This document shows positions 1-13,639 of a DNA stretch of 64,000 nt, one piece after another. The notes beneath the pieces are model-generated. The model was given only the letters and a program-made list of their open reading frames with translations, had not been told where the DNA came from and did not search any database. A program made the position numbers and the translations under genes. The stretch is from assembly GCF_020921035.1 (NCBI RefSeq), contig NC_063153.1, positions 15,190,001-15,254,000 on the forward strand. The letters run 5' to 3'. This DNA comes from Rhodamnia argentea. Its lineage: Eukaryota; Streptophyta; Magnoliopsida; Myrtales; Myrtaceae. Within the stretch, counting starts at the first letter, position 1. Every line of letters starts with the position of its first letter.

Positions 1-321
1 TTGGAAAAGCAATGACCGCCAGTGAGATGGAAAAGAAGTGTACATCTCTTGGAACATCTGAATAATCAAAATAGACAGGATTGCATGACCCATAGCCTTC
101 AGATTCTTGAGATAATACACAACCATTTTCACACCGCATGACTTTGGAACCGATGAAACTGCAAATGTATTTTGCTAAACTGATGAACATTGCTAGTGAT
201 ATACACGGCACTCCCGACAACCGGCAGTGAACTGACGATTCACAGTCAGCAGAAGTAAAATGATGGCCATCTTTTGCAAGTCTTGTCTTGAGAGATCAGC
301 AAATCCAAACTCTAAAGCTCT
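1..321. other. 3' flank of the Rab7 gene
   Basis: This stretch lies just past the stop codon of the minus-strand Rab7 gene and probably holds its 3' UTR and terminator. I see no coding segment or RNA gene in it. Confidence 0.4.
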
Positions 322-3300
322 TCAACATTCACAACCGGAAGAACGCTGCTGCTGTCCACCGCCCACATCAATAGTGTCAGGAAGGTAGCTGCATCAAAAC
401 AGAATTCAGGAATAAGCATTTTATTCTCGGTAATGTGTTGATACATATATAATGGAACTTCAATTGATGTTGATATGTCTATCATGGAACTTCGATTGAT
501 GTATGAAAATACGCCACAGAACAGCACGTCACATTTCCAGTAACTTTAATCACAGATTATTAATTTAGATGACTTCAGAGGTTCGCCATCAAATCCATAA
601 TGAAAAGGCACTGTCTAATCAAAACCAAGTTGATTCTAAAGGTAACGGTGGTGAGAAACTTCTCGTTCAGCAGCAATCTGATTCTTGAGCTCAAATTCAT
701 GAAAAAGAGGCCAGAAAACATGGTAGCTGTTTTGACACGCAGCATTTGATGGATCATAATAGTCTAAGGTGTCACTGAAGTAATCAGTACATATACAAGA
801 AACTAAATGTGGAAAAAAAAAGAGACATGCAGACATTTTTGCAATGTACTCACAGTTCTTCTTCAGGCTCATTCTTAAGAGCATTCTTGGCTATACATTG
901 GAAAGCTGCTTCAACATTAAAACCTTCTTTTGCAGAAGTTTCAAAATAAGAGATGTTTCCCTTAGAGGCACACCATGCTTTCGCTTTCTTCTCAGATACC
1001 TGGTTGGTGGAAAGATTGATTCATGGTGAGTGCCACTTCAAAACAAGTAAAGCTACCAGTAGAAATGTAAATAATCTTGTGGGGAAGGGTTGATTTGTGA
1101 TAAGTGCTACTACAAATGACAAGTTCATTAATTTGTTCGTTAGGGTCACCCCAGCAGAAATGTAAATAATCTGCAAGCCACATTTCCTAAGACCTAATAG
1201 CATTTTTCCGTAGTATCAAATTATATCCATGCTGTTAGGACTTGTGAAGAGACATCTCACCACACGACTGTTGCCACTGTCAATGTCAATCTTGTTCCCC
1301 AACACAACAAATGGAAAGTTCTCAGGGTCAGAAGGGCTGGCCTGAAAACACCAACAAAAGTTATATTATCGTATCTAGTACCATGAACACACAGATGTGA
1401 ACGTGTAAGACAGCTACCTGAATGAGAAACTCCTCTCTCCAGTGGTTAAGGTTGTCGAACGATTTCATCACATTCACATCATATACAAGAACACAACAGT
1501 CAGCTCCACGGTAAAAAGCAACACCGAGACTTTGGAACCGTTCCTGCCCCGCTGTATCCCATATCTGAAGGTATTAACACCATGAGTATCACAGAGAAAT
1601 GTCCTGGGTATACGGGTTGCTATCATGCCAAATGTTCTATGTAATGACTTTCAACAAAGCATGCGGCTTCCTCAGAACGACTTCACATATCCACTTATGT
1701 TGCCTATATTGCGGAGTTTGCGAGGTCATCTAACAAGGTGCAAACACTCTAGAGAGGACATGGCAATCAGAGAATTGGAAGTTGGACAACTCTCCCAAGT
1801 CCTGACTACTAAAACTATCATCAAAAAGGTTTTATAGTCCTAAGAGCCCTCCCGACTCCTCCAACTTTGATAAAACTAGCTTTAAACTCTCGAGAGAGGA
1901 ATGAGGATACTACAATCAAAGAAAGAAAATAGACAAAGCTCCTCCAAGTTCTTCTTGATTATAATACTTATCCAACTTCCACTACTATCACAATCCCAAC
2001 ATGGAAACAAATGGCGGGATTGCAACTGCACATTCTCTAAAACACGATATTTCCCAAAAGCGGGCATTCGTTTCCTTTGATAATGGAGTGTCTATCTTCT
2101 AGATGGCCAGACTGGCAAATAGAAGCACAACCACAGGACTAGTTATACTTCACGATCCTAGACATCAAATTCTTCCAAGAAAATGCCGGGCAGGTAAGCA
2201 ACTAGCATCATAACAATTCACCTGGCTGAATGGCTTACACAGCTTATCTTTGGTTTATTTTCAAGACACCTCCTAGGAAACTAAAGCAGGAAAAAGTAAA
2301 TTTTGAGCACCAAGGAATCATGCGACAGACCTACATATCGTCTAGCCAATATCGAGCTCAAAGAAAATAAAATTATGCTGTTCTCTGTCCAGCGACTATA
2401 GCAGAATTGAAACTCAGCTATATAGTTGCTACAAGTTAAAGAATACTAATGTTGCAGCGCATAATGAATTACACAAATTTGCAAGTAATATCCGTCAAAT
2501 AAGAAGCTACAAGCCATGGTGAAACTATGAAACTAAATGTCAACATCTAGATGCAAAGAGAGAGAAATTCATAATTTGATACTCTGCTTCATGTCTCACT
2601 TGCAAAGTGAAAAGTCTATCCTCAAACTGGACTTCCTTGGTAAGGAAATCTGCCCCGATGGTTGCTTTGTACTGATTACTGAACTTTCGGTTCACATATC
2701 TAGAAGCAGAGTAAAAGGGTAACGCAAAGGATTTAAAAAAGCACGTTTTAGTACGAGCTGAGATTGAAATAACAAACTGAACAGATCAACATTCGAGGAT
2801 ACTGATTCATCAAAGATGTCTTTCCAACCCTGCAAAAATAAAAAAGGACCAAAATTTAAAGTAATAAAACAAATTAAGAACAATAGATTTGCATAAAACG
2901 ATGCAACGAGAAACCCAGAACAAGCTCTCATTGCTTGAAACGACAAGTGAAACAATCTTAAGATTCACTCAGTCGCCACGACCGCAGCGTAAAATCCAAT
3001 TCTATCCTGATTTGGCATATGCCCATCTAATTATCTCACCACTCAAACACCCTGCAACATCATATTCATCTAAAACAATAACAATAGCTTCGAACGTGGT
3101 TCGGGTTCCATTTGCAACAAATCTTTTCGGATGGACATTTAACCTTGTCGCCAGCATAAATTTTGGACACACGAATTCCCATTAACCTCAAAATTCCAGC
3201 AAATGAATAGTACAAACAAGTTGAGCCTGACAAGTTCAAAACTTCCTACTTTCCTTTTACCTCCGATCTTCCCTGTCAAGAACCAGAGCTACATGAACAG

Positions 3301-3466
3301 GATTTCCCATCCCATCGACCTTCGGATTTTCCTTGGGCCTCAAACAGAAAACACACAACACTAACAACGAAAGAAGAAGAAACAAAGGAACAAGGGGGTG
3401 ATTAGCAACATACCCGCTGTCACCAAGGATTATGACCTTGAGAAGCATGCGTCTCCGAGAAGCCAT
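322..3466 (-). CDS. RABG3: Rab7-type small GTPase (RABG3 family), complete, 7 exons
   Basis: Rab7/RABG3 GTPases cycle between GTP and GDP forms and direct late endosome and vacuole fusion at the tonoplast. Exons read from the minus strand: 3466-3414, 2829-2803, 2699-2600, 1564-1418, 1341-1261, 999-854 and 388-322. All introns are GT-AG and the phases join cleanly to 206 residues, the usual family length. Visible motifs are the P-loop GDSGVGKT (15-22), the effector loop YKATIGADF (about 37-45), WDTAGQE (62-68), NKID (125-128), ETSAK (156-160) and a C-terminal CEC, the substrate for double geranylgeranylation. Exon 2 is a 27-nt microexon coding part of the P-loop. The intron between exons 3 and 4 is about 1 kb. 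The start is the first ATG, giving the family N-terminus [21 protein letters not shown]-rich 5' leader precedes it on the coding strand. No damage is seen. Confidence 0.97.
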
Positions 3467-6400
3467 TTTGCGAATTCAGAGAATCTGCGCGCAACCCTCT
3501 CTCTCTATCTCTCTCTGGTGATCAATAGGTGTTCTCTTTTTTCGGGCCAGTGATCAAGGGATGTTCAAAGGGCTTCCTTTGGGATCGTGCATTTACAGAT
3601 ATTTTTCCAGAAATCTAAATGTCGTTGGGCAAAGTTCTATTTTTTATTTAAAGAATCGAAAATAGAACAGGATGTGCAGCTCCGAGATTCGCTGTTTTTG
3701 GAGCTGGACTCCAATATTCTCAATATGGACGAATTTATAATTTTCATTATTATTTAGTTAAGGGGAAAAAAAAACCGACCACAAAGACCAGAAAGCAATG
3801 ATTGGACATCATATGGCAACTACTGGTCTTTGTACAGGTCATCAGCGATAGAACAATGGCAAGAACCTCACGGCTAATAAAAAACAAACAAACGTATAAA
3901 ACATTAAAACACATCTGACCCATTATTACTTACATAAACTAAAATACAATTCGCATGTCCCTAAACAAAATCCCACGTTCAAAGGACCAAAAAGGCTCCT
4001 CCTTTGCAACCTCGTTTTAGCTTTTGGATTTTTTTTTTTTTTGGGTCGAATAGCTGTTGGAAATTAAGTGGTAACGTATCGTGGGAAAAATACACAACAT
4101 TGTTTGTCATAACAAAAAATAATAATAATAACACGAATAAAGCGCTAACAACTTCAATAATGATCAACTCAATGAGTAAATGATATAAAATTACAAATCA
4201 AATTGCTATAAAATTGTGATAAAATTATACAGGAGGTAGGGTACAGCTAATCAAACTTTTTAAGGTGATTAGTTCTTACCAATAGTGCTGAGCAGTTTCA
4301 CGAATTATGCCTTCAAAGATACAACACCTTAAACTTGTTTGTATTAGTACTATACGATACGAACATAACTATATCGAACACTTCTCGAAACCGATACACT
4401 TAGAGAACAACTACAATAAAAATGAGAGGAGAACTTCAAGGAGTTCTTCAAGTGAAAACAACTGCAAAAAACGGAAAGGACAAAAACTCAAAAGTCATGT
4501 TGGTTATGCTCACATTTGTTAAACCATTAAAGAAACGCGTGAATTAAAGAAATGCGTGAATTTAAGAGACAGTATCTCACTTTGCTCACCTTCGTTGATC
4601 CATTAACCCACCACAATTACAACATTATCAAGAGTAGAGGTACGTAGGAGCTCATTGGTAAAACGTGGGATATGTTTTTAGTACTTCTCCCCAAGTACAT
4701 CAATTATACAGCTAACTTAGTATAATTGACGAACCATATTGGCCAATTAATATGCATCTCAATCGACTTATGTCTAAATCCTAAAGCTCCCATTTTTTAC
4801 CAGCCAAACTTCTTCACATCTCAGTGCAAAGTAACATGGTTGTTACAAAAGAAGAAGTATTCATCTTTCCAAAGTGTTGCTTAATGACTTTATTACTACA
4901 TGCATAATTACTTTAATACTGTGCAAGTTTAAAGTAATTTCTTTGCCTTCGACTCATTGCACCCATTGAAAACTTTGTCTCGATCCATCGCTATTTACGG
5001 ATACTAGTTACTATTGATTTTCCACTTATGTGCCTCAAGCACAAGAATTGAAACTCGAAATGATCTTATTCCTCTCCCTTTCTCTTTTTCGACGATTCGT
5101 GCGTGATACAATAGTTCCCTTTTGTTGAAGATAGATCGTGTCCTTTTCAGTTATTTTTATAACAAGAAAGCATGTTATGGGCAATTTTGTTTCGAAAGTA
5201 TAGATTTGTCTTTGTCACTTTTAACTTAAATATCACACTGTAAAATGCCCAATTTTTCGAAAGGGAAGAAGAAATGACGTGATAAATCTCCTTAGCAAAG
5301 TTATTTACTTTAGAGGGCTCTGCATATATATAGGTCACTGTCGTTGCCACATTGTCTGAATTTGATCTTCCTTGGAGTCTTGAATATCATAATGCCTTCC
5401 CACCGGTTTTATCTCCACTAATTTGCTCTTCACCATATGGGAAAGTGATTCGACCTCCTTATCATGTCAGTCACATCACTCACATGCTTTGTGCCTTACT
5501 AATGAATCTAGAACAAGAAACACAATATGTGAACTTGACTTAGGCCAACGTCTATGTAAGGCTTTTCCTTCTTTTAAGGTATTCTCCTTGTCCTCCTTTG
5601 GTTTCTTTCCTTTTGAGTCAAAGAAGACCAGGCCCAAGCTTTCGGACAAAAGGCGGACAGAGAGGTCCAATAAGCCAACAAATACCAATCTGCAAATCAC
5701 CATCATTGATTCGTTTTTCTCTCAAGCCACGTGCATGAAACGTTATCAAAAAGGACTGTGAGCTGGCCATCTGCTCCTCTAGCCCAAAGAAGTCTACCAT
5801 TTTGTCCCCTTCAATGATTCTAAACCATCTTGCACAAAACTTTCCTTTTGACTCTATTGGATAGAGTGCTTGCTTTTTCTCCATGGCATATTTGGGTTTG
5901 CGGGTCACTGCCCATTAAATTAGACTCACTTCCGAAAGGAAAAATTTTGTTCAGCTCTTGATGTTTTAGTTTTGATTAGTCCTAATCACAAATGAACGAA
6001 CAATTAAATCCACATTGAAGTTCAGGATGCAACAGAAGACGTCGACGCGTTCATCGGAAATGCTAAAAGTTTTGAAACCCAATGCTACCGAGCTACAACT
6101 TATCCACGCGTTACATCACCATGAATCACTTCAACCAACCACAAAGAAAAGGGTAAATTGGATATGAAACCAATTGCACCAGATATGTTGGCAGGTCTTT
6201 CTTAATAGTGAGAGCTTGCCAACTCCAAGTAGCATCTGTCCATCCACTCCAACAACCTATTCTGACATAAGTTTCTTTTTCTGTTGGGACAAGACAGAGA
6301 AAGCAAAGAAACAACTTTGGTATTTGATGAATGACAGCTATGGCACCATCATTCCACTTAGAGGACAACCTCAAGAAAAAAAAATCTAACATCTTGGTGT

Positions 6401-6745
6401 ACATTTAAATCCCCTCACAAGACAAACCAAAAACTTGAAAACTTGAAAACCAATTCAAGCAACTTCTGTTTCACTCTACCAAAATACAATACGAACAGAA
6501 AAAATAGCAAGTTCAACCACAAAGGAATCATCAATTACTTACACGTAAAAATCAAAGAATCGGCCAACAAGTCATTTTTCTTATACTCTCAATGCTAATT
6601 ACATTGTAAAAGTTGTTAAATTCAAATTGAGAGGACGGGGAAAAAACTATGTCAATACTTGAAAATCACATGCCTGTCTTGCAATCCCAGGTGGAGCATA
6701 AAAAAAATGAGGTGTAGAAACTATACAAGGCCACGACATGTGAGC
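3467..6745. other. Intergenic, AT-rich, no gene recognised
   Basis: This is the spacer between the 5' end of the Rab7 gene and the 3' end of the PERK gene. The first 100 bases hold the CT-rich Rab7 leader and promoter. The rest is AT-rich with short A and T runs. Open frames here are short and occur in both strands without domain signatures. I see no RNA gene or clear terminal repeats. Confidence 0.5.
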
Positions 6746-9700
6746 TCAAGAGCCTCCGCTGAAACCTCGACTGTCTCTCTTCATCCTTCCCATCTCCATT
6801 TCCTGGGTTGTTTGGCGGGTACTGGTAGGATTCTCACTGCTCGAGCCAGATATGTACTTGCCATATTCACTCGTAGCTTCACTGTACTCACTGCTCCCGT
6901 ACTCTTGGCTAGCTAATGCCATCTTCCTGAACTTTTTGAGGTCTTCATTGTATTGGCTGGTGTCATAGTCCGAGCTCCCATAGGAACCATAGAGGGCACT
7001 GTGCCCGGGTCTGATACCTTCATTAAGGTCAGAGAGAGATACATCCCCTTCGAGGGCCCGAACAATCTGTTCATTTTTTCACAAGCAGATCGTCAGAATT
7101 CCTATTTCCAGACACCGTAACAGATTTTATATGAACTTGACATGAGTCCACGAACAAAAAGAACTGTCATTAGTCATGAATGTAGCAAGTGGCATCTACA
7201 AGAGATATTAAGCTCAGGGTACTGGAATATTACCTGACTCATTCTTGGTCGACGCCGTGCCGAATGACGAACGCCAGCGGCAGCGCAAGCCACCATACGA
7301 GCCATCTCATTGTGGTTATAATTGTTCTGCAGCCTAGGATCAACAAGAGAGTCGAAGTTTTCATCTTCCAGAGCTCGTGTGAGCTGAGGCCTCGCCTGTA
7401 AATCATAACAATGATTCTATTTCAACATTGCGATTCTGATGACTAAAAACGCTGAATTTCAAATCCCAGCCAAGACCCCACAAAGAAGTGAGGGTCACTT
7501 AGATAGCATGGGCTATAGTTGTGAATATGAGAATTGCATGACTCACCCAATCAACCAGACTATCATCCATAAAAGTATGGGTCTGGTCCACAGGTCTGCG
7601 ACCAGTAATCAACTCCAAGAGCATGACCCCATAGGAGAAAACATCTGATTTTTCTGTTAGTTTCCCACTCGAGGCGTATTCCGGAGCAAGATACCTACAA
7701 GTGAGAAGCACATGAGCAGCGAAAAAGATGATTAATATACGCCTTAATCCAACGCAAGCCATGAACACATTTCAACTAGATAACCTATAGAAGTAACTAA
7801 AAACTGCGCTTCAATGAATGAAGCAAAAAATGAACTAACGAGCAATCGCTCATTTTACGAACATGCTGAAACATCTAAGACAGACTAAGCAACCAGCTCA
7901 CATCCCAGTCTTTCGAATCAAAATATAAACGGCACAAATCTTACCCAAAGGTGCCCATCACTCTGGTAGACACATGAGTATTTGTTTCGGAAGTAAATTT
8001 TGCAAGTCCAAAATCCGCAACCTGAGAGCAGAAAAGCATTCAGAATTCAGGGGGGGTGCAATCTACTTGCTCTGAAATTTTAACTGACTGCATATGGAAA
8101 CATCAACACCAACTCTAAATTTATTGAATAAGTTCGTTTTTACCTTTGCCTCAAACTTGAAGTCCACAAGTATGTTTGATGCCTTGATATCACGATGAAT
8201 GATCTTAGGATGACCTGCACAACAAATGTTTCTCATGTATATAAGAGTAAAGCCCTAGAATTCACAGTTTTAATCAACAACTGATTGAATATAGATAAAA
8301 TGGAAACAATACATAAAAAACTTACAATCCTCATGAAGATATGCTAGTCCTTTGGCCGAACCCAAAGCAATTTTCAGTCTAGTTGGCCAATCCATGGTCG
8401 GGCGTCCCTTTCCTGCAACAACCATTGTCCATCAGAATCCTTTCCATTAAAAGCACAAAGCACAAAGTTCTCCAATTAATTTTCCCTTTCTTTTTTCACA
8501 TAACCCCAGATGCTAACTAAAATACCGAACAAACGAAGAAGAAGAGGGGGCGACATACACTCACAACATAAATTGGATTGAAAAATCCAAACTCACCATG
8601 TAAGTGGAACTCCATAGTGTTGTTAGGCACAAACTCATACACGAGCATGCGCTGGGATCCGGCCATGCAGTATCCAACCAAAGACACAAGATGCTTGTGA
8701 TGAACTCGGCTGATTATTTCAACTTCAGCTTGAAACTCACGCTCTCCCTGTCCGCTCCCTGCCTTCAGTTGCTTCACCGCTACTTCTTTTCCGTTGGGAA
8801 GGACCCCACGGTGTACGTACCCAAAACCTCCTTGTCCGAGTAGATTTGCATCTGAGAAGCCATTAGTCGCCATCGCCAGTTCCTCATAAGTGAACGTGCT
8901 TTTGGAGAAACCGAGAGAAACTCCAGGGGATGGAGGAGGATATGCATGTTCAGGCCCTGAATAGTTGGAGCCAGAGCCTCCACTGCTGCTCATAAAAGGA
9001 GGTGGAGGCGGAGGTGTCGGACTAGGACCACGAGCAGGTGAATGCAGCGGGCGTGACGCAACTGCTGGAGGAGGATTAGGCTTTGGCATCATGGTGACAA
9101 CATGGTCAGCAGGCGGCGGAGCATTTTGTTGCCAATGTCGGGGCGGGCCGCCATAAGGATCAGCTGGTGATCAGCAAAAATAACTACAGATTCAGCCAAT
9201 GCACTAAAACTCCTACTTCATGCGACGCTAGACTTGAATGCTATCAAACAGATTGCATCGCCCGACATCCTAGCTTCATATTATGATGAAGTCACTCGTA
9301 GGCAATCAAATGCATGCGGTGGTCTCTTATCCTCGATGGTTTTGCTCTTTATTACAAGATTAAACATCACATGCAGGAAAGATAAAGCTCGAATTGAGTG
9401 GCAAAGACAAACATTTTCCGCTCGTCAACCGAGCTGGCTACCTCAATAAAATCACCAAGTATTTGACGATCGAATATGCATTCTAGCAGTCACATTGATC
9501 GAATTCTGCATTCGAATGCCTAAGTCAACATTGGGGTGACCTCTACTTGTGTTGTGAAGAATGAAACCTAGCTGAGTTGAGAATGACATTCTCGAGCAAA
9601 ATTTCACAGATCTGAGTCCGATCCACAGCAACCAAAATACTAAAATGTCCAATGTCTAACGCGTAGTAATGAATTTCGTTAAGGGAAAAAAGAAAGAGGA

Positions 9701-10283
9701 TGAAGACAAAAGATGTCACCTTTAGGACCGTGAGGAGGTGGAGGGGGCAGATAATACTCCTCATCACGGTCTCTTCTCCTCTTCTTCTTGCAACATATAA
9801 ACAGCAAGGTCATCACCGCCAGCACCACCACTCCACCAATGGCAATCCCCACCACGAGCCCCGTCGATATGGTGGACCCAGACGGAGGAGACGCGGCGGA
9901 AGGAGGCGGAGGCGGGCTCTTGGCCGTGGGCGTCGTGGAGCTCGTCGGCGGCGGAGGAGGACTTTTGGCAGCCGGAGGGGAGGGCGTACCCGAGGAGGAC
10001 GGCGGGGGAGGGGACGGGGAGGGGGAGGCGGGGAGGACCCGGAGGAAGCCGGCGGCGGAGGGGACGCTGGCGGGGAGGTGGCGGGGAGGGTGTGAGGAGG
10101 CGGCGGGGAGGGCGTGGCCGGTGGCGGCGCGGAGGGGGTGGCCGGGGGTGGGGCTGAGGGAGTAGCGGGGGGCGGGGCCGCGGGGGTGGCCGGGGGCGGG
10201 GCGGAGGGGGTGGCCGGGGGCGGCGCGGTGGAGTTGGTCCCCGCCGGGGGTGAAGGCGAGGAACCCGGAGCTGGGGCCGACAT
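6746..10283 (-). CDS. PERK1: Proline-rich extensin-like receptor kinase (PERK1-like), 8 exons, one apparent 1-bp loss
   Basis: PERKs are plasma-membrane Ser/Thr kinases whose Pro-rich outer region associates with the cell wall and signals wall or wound status. Exons: 10283-9720, 9163-8597, 8412-8326, 8214-8144, 8021-7945, 7694-7547, 7395-7234 and 7066-6746, all GT-AG. The N-terminus [20 protein letters not shown] leads a Pro/Ser/Thr-rich region (to about residue 140), then a membrane span (about 142-165: [10 protein letters not shown] onward), a basic stop-transfer KKKRRR, and a kinase with [18 protein letters not shown] and GTFGYLAPEY. The tail ends FSGGS. Exon 1 as given cannot be read through: the N-terminal Pro-rich frame and the membrane-span frame differ by one base. 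The exons sum to 1997 nt. Adding one base near the G4 run at 10030-10033 restores 1998 nt and 665 codons, close to the PERK1 length. Apart from this, every key kinase residue is present. Confidence 0.93.
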
Positions 10284-10700
10284 CGCCTTCAGAGGAGGAG
10301 ATGGAATGGAATGCGGAGGAAAACCCAGAAAAGGAAGGGAAGCGAAAAAGAGGAAAAGAGGAGGGAGGGTGGGGTTGTTTTCTTGAGGGAACCGAGAGAA
10401 GGAAGCGAAACGCAAGGTGCTCTGCTCTGCTCTGCTCGACAATGGAGAGGAGAGAGAGAGAGAAGAGGGCGCTGCGTCGCTTCGCTTTATCTCTCTCTTT
10501 CTCTGTGTCTGTCCCAGAGTTCAATCCAAGTGTCCTTCTCTCACCAGAGAGAGATTTCAGAGAGCTGTGTGAATTTGAATGGGATTCTTTGCATTCACAT
10601 CACATGCGTGCACAGAGAGAGAGAGAGAGGAATGATGAGTGATGTCCAGTGGGGACAACTCTTTTTTTTTTATCGAAAGTGGGGACAATTGAAATGAAAT
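10284..10700 (-). promoter_or_regulatory. PERK 5' leader and proximal promoter, GA/CT-rich
   Basis: Upstream of the PERK start the plus strand carries GA-rich blocks at about 10444-10466 and 10614-10630, read as CT repeats on the coding strand. Such pyrimidine repeats are common in plant 5' leaders. I did not find a convincing TATA box. The segment is inferred from position and composition only. Confidence 0.4.
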
Positions 10701-12859
10701 GGTGGTTGGGGGGACCCACACACGACCCAGTACCCGCCCGCCCCGCGTAATTACCCGGATTTACGCGTCCGACCGACCCTCTCAAAAAAATATATATATT
10801 TATTTATTTATTTCTTTCGCCTCCCTCGATTGGCGCGAATGGGGCCGGCCCTGTTCTTCACTTTTGTTCTTCGGGGGTTCGAATTGCAAAAAATTAGGGT
10901 TCATGATTGGGGGTTGGTCTCCTACGATGGCGAGGAGCTGTCGATCTCATGGTCGAATTCCACCGCCGCTCTCCCCCCCTCTTCCGCCTCCGGACAAAAA
11001 ATAAAATACATCCGCACCTCCGCTCCGCTCCGACCCGTTTTCGCCGTTTTCCATCATCCCCGTCCGGATTTCTCTCGAATTGGGGGCAGGCACACGTGTC
11101 GCGGGCAAAAACGAAAACCAATTCGGGAAAAATCTTTATTGACAGCTGCTTCGTGAAAAAATTACCAAAAATGAAAAAAATGGGGAGGTGTGCTGAGATC
11201 ACGAGAGAGATCGGATTTGACATTCGTTCCCAAGGTTAAAAAAGCTGGCGAGGAATTGACCAGAGATCCTCTCCATATTTACCGCGCAGCCCTCGTAATT
11301 ACCGATAATTATCGAAATGGCCCGCAAGATGAAAGAGAAAGGATTAAAGAGAAATTGAAAGGTGGAGGTGACTTTTGGTTTTTGGTTGGGTGATGCAATT
11401 CCAACGTCCCTTTCTTTCCAATTCGACACGGCTTGGGTTGGGTGAGACTTCTAGTTCTTTGCTAATTTTCTTCCCGAATTGGAGATTCGAGTCTCTATTT
11501 TGGTCACTGATGGTGGCCCGGTGGGGGGATGATCTTCAATCACGCCGCCCATTCTGGCATGCGATCGATGCAATTGAAGCTTTTATATCGATCCCGAAAT
11601 CCGCAATAGCGTAGCACCGCTTGTGCCGTTCTTTCCACCCTTTTGCCTTCGTTTTTACGTCCCGACCTTTTGGCCTGCTCCAAAGCCAATCCGGTGTTGG
11701 GGGACCGATTCGATTGCCCTGGTAAGAAATTTCAAGAACCGGCCTTGACCTGTTCGTATTCCCCGGCAGGAAATAATAATGTCAAGCACTCCAACCCAAA
11801 GCTGGCCATTATGGTGTCTTAAACGAGTACTTTTTTTTTTTTTTTTGCAAAAGAACAAATATGATAAGAGCAATTAAATAAAACATAAGAACAGAAAAAT
11901 GAGTAGACCGGTTCCCTGATCGACCTTAATACTGGCTCTGGTAAGATAGAATGTAAATTCTAGAGTTTTAACCCATAATTCGATCCATTCCGGATCCGAT
12001 CACCCCTAACAACCGGTTACCCTCCAAAATTTGGAAATAGGAGTACCTTCAATCTTATTCAATCCGTTCTGCACCTGAATCATGCAGACCACGAATTGAG
12101 CAAAGATCAGCCAGCACCCTAAAATCTAATTAATGTGGATTATGATGCAGCAGGTCAGCATTAGGTGGTTCTCTGATTTTTAAGTTCAATTTCCCCCAAT
12201 CTTGTTCAATCTCTGACGGTAGCGGCTACTCCAAGTAAAAGGCAAAGACAGCTGGAATCAAACGGGTGACGATATGTCCACGAAGATGTGGACATTTCCC
12301 CCTTAATAAAATATGGCTAAGTCCTCCCAACTTGCTTCGTATTTTACTAAAAGCTTAATAACATGCAAATTTTATTATAATTTTTTGAATTTTTAGGTGT
12401 GTTAATTTCTTTTGACCAAAAAAGCGTTTTTTCTTCATCAATATATAAAAAAAAAAAGGGTTAGCGGTGACATACCGCACCGAATTCGTTAGGAGAAATA
12501 ATCTTACTTAATTCTCTTGCATACGAACAAGGATCCCATTGAAATGATTGAGATGTTTAAGTAAAAGTTCGAGAAAGATGGGATCTTTGGAGATATGCCT
12601 GGCCATTTGGTTACCTTACCAATAACGGAATATTTATTTCTTTTATAAATATTTAAGTAATTTTTTAATCACCCGTCTCCAATCAACTCTCGTATTTAGG
12701 CATGTAGCCCTCTATCTAGATGTCAAAATACACTGTATCGTACAATCACCGTGGCACGGCGAGCGCCGTCAATGGCCAAATCTAGCCACGACTAGGGCGG
12801 GCGAGGGCCGTGACCCTTGCCGGCCCTAAGCTAGACGGGCCCGCCTACCTTCGAAGCCA

Positions 12860-13096
12860 AAAAGGAGAAAATTAATGTTTAATATAGAATTACTAAAATG
12901 TTATTAAAAATTATCCGTCGTTAGTGCCTGCCATGCCACGCGAGACGGTCCACGCCCATGTCAATGATTTATTGCCAATAGGATTGGATCGGCAAAAGGT
13001 GAACGGGTTTAGAATCGAATTGGCAAACTCAAAAGGTTTATGACTAAATTTGCAAAAGAGCGAAAGATTTCGGACTTTTTTTGATAATTTTTCCAG
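12860..13096. repeat. Degenerate copy or half-copy of the 'tttagtcctaaacc' fold-back family
   Basis: The segment contains the family's spaced phrases (a GGTTTATGACTAAATT-type block near 13035) and ends with GACTTTTTTTGATAATTTTT, matching the family's terminal sequence. A clear left arm is not visible, so this is probably a truncated or decayed copy. Confidence 0.4.
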
Positions 13097-13597
13097 ATGT
13101 TTAGAACCACACATTACATATTTGTAATCGACAAATTACAAAGCAGTCGAACACGACATTTGCATATGTGCTTTTTGCAAGGAAGCAATGCTTTGATCAA
13201 AGGAGAAAAAAAAAGTGGAAAACCCATTTATTTTTTGAAGTGCAAAAAAAAAAAAAAAAAAAAGAGTCGCCGATTTTTCCAATGTATATATTTTCCCGGG
13301 CAGTTATACAATAGCAAATTATTAAAAGACAAAAATGCCCTTTGGTCTATTTCCAAGCATCTTGAGAAGACCCCTACAGCTTTATATGTCTAGTGGGTAA
13401 CTCTCTAACTTCTTTGGAAGTCAAACTTTTCCACCTTCGAATTCGGAATGGCTCATTGGTCAATTTGCTGGCCGATATTTATTTATTTTAAATTCAGGGG
13501 AAAATGAATTATTTTTCCCACCATTAATAAAAAGAAAAAGGGACTCTGTATTTTGTGACCAGGAAACATCTGCATTATTTTTGCATGTCGTCGTATC

Positions 13598-13599
13598 AA

Positions 13600-13638
<39 letters not shown>
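13598..13638. repeat. ATA/AAT trinucleotide microsatellite
   Basis: About thirteen uninterrupted ATA/AAT units. A typical plant microsatellite that is likely to vary in length between individuals. Confidence 0.95.

Positions 13639-13639
<1 letters not shown>

Noticed and set aside
9700..10386. Gly/Arg-rich plus-strand frames opposite PERK exon 1
   Set aside because: They are antisense shadows of the Pro-rich coding exon.
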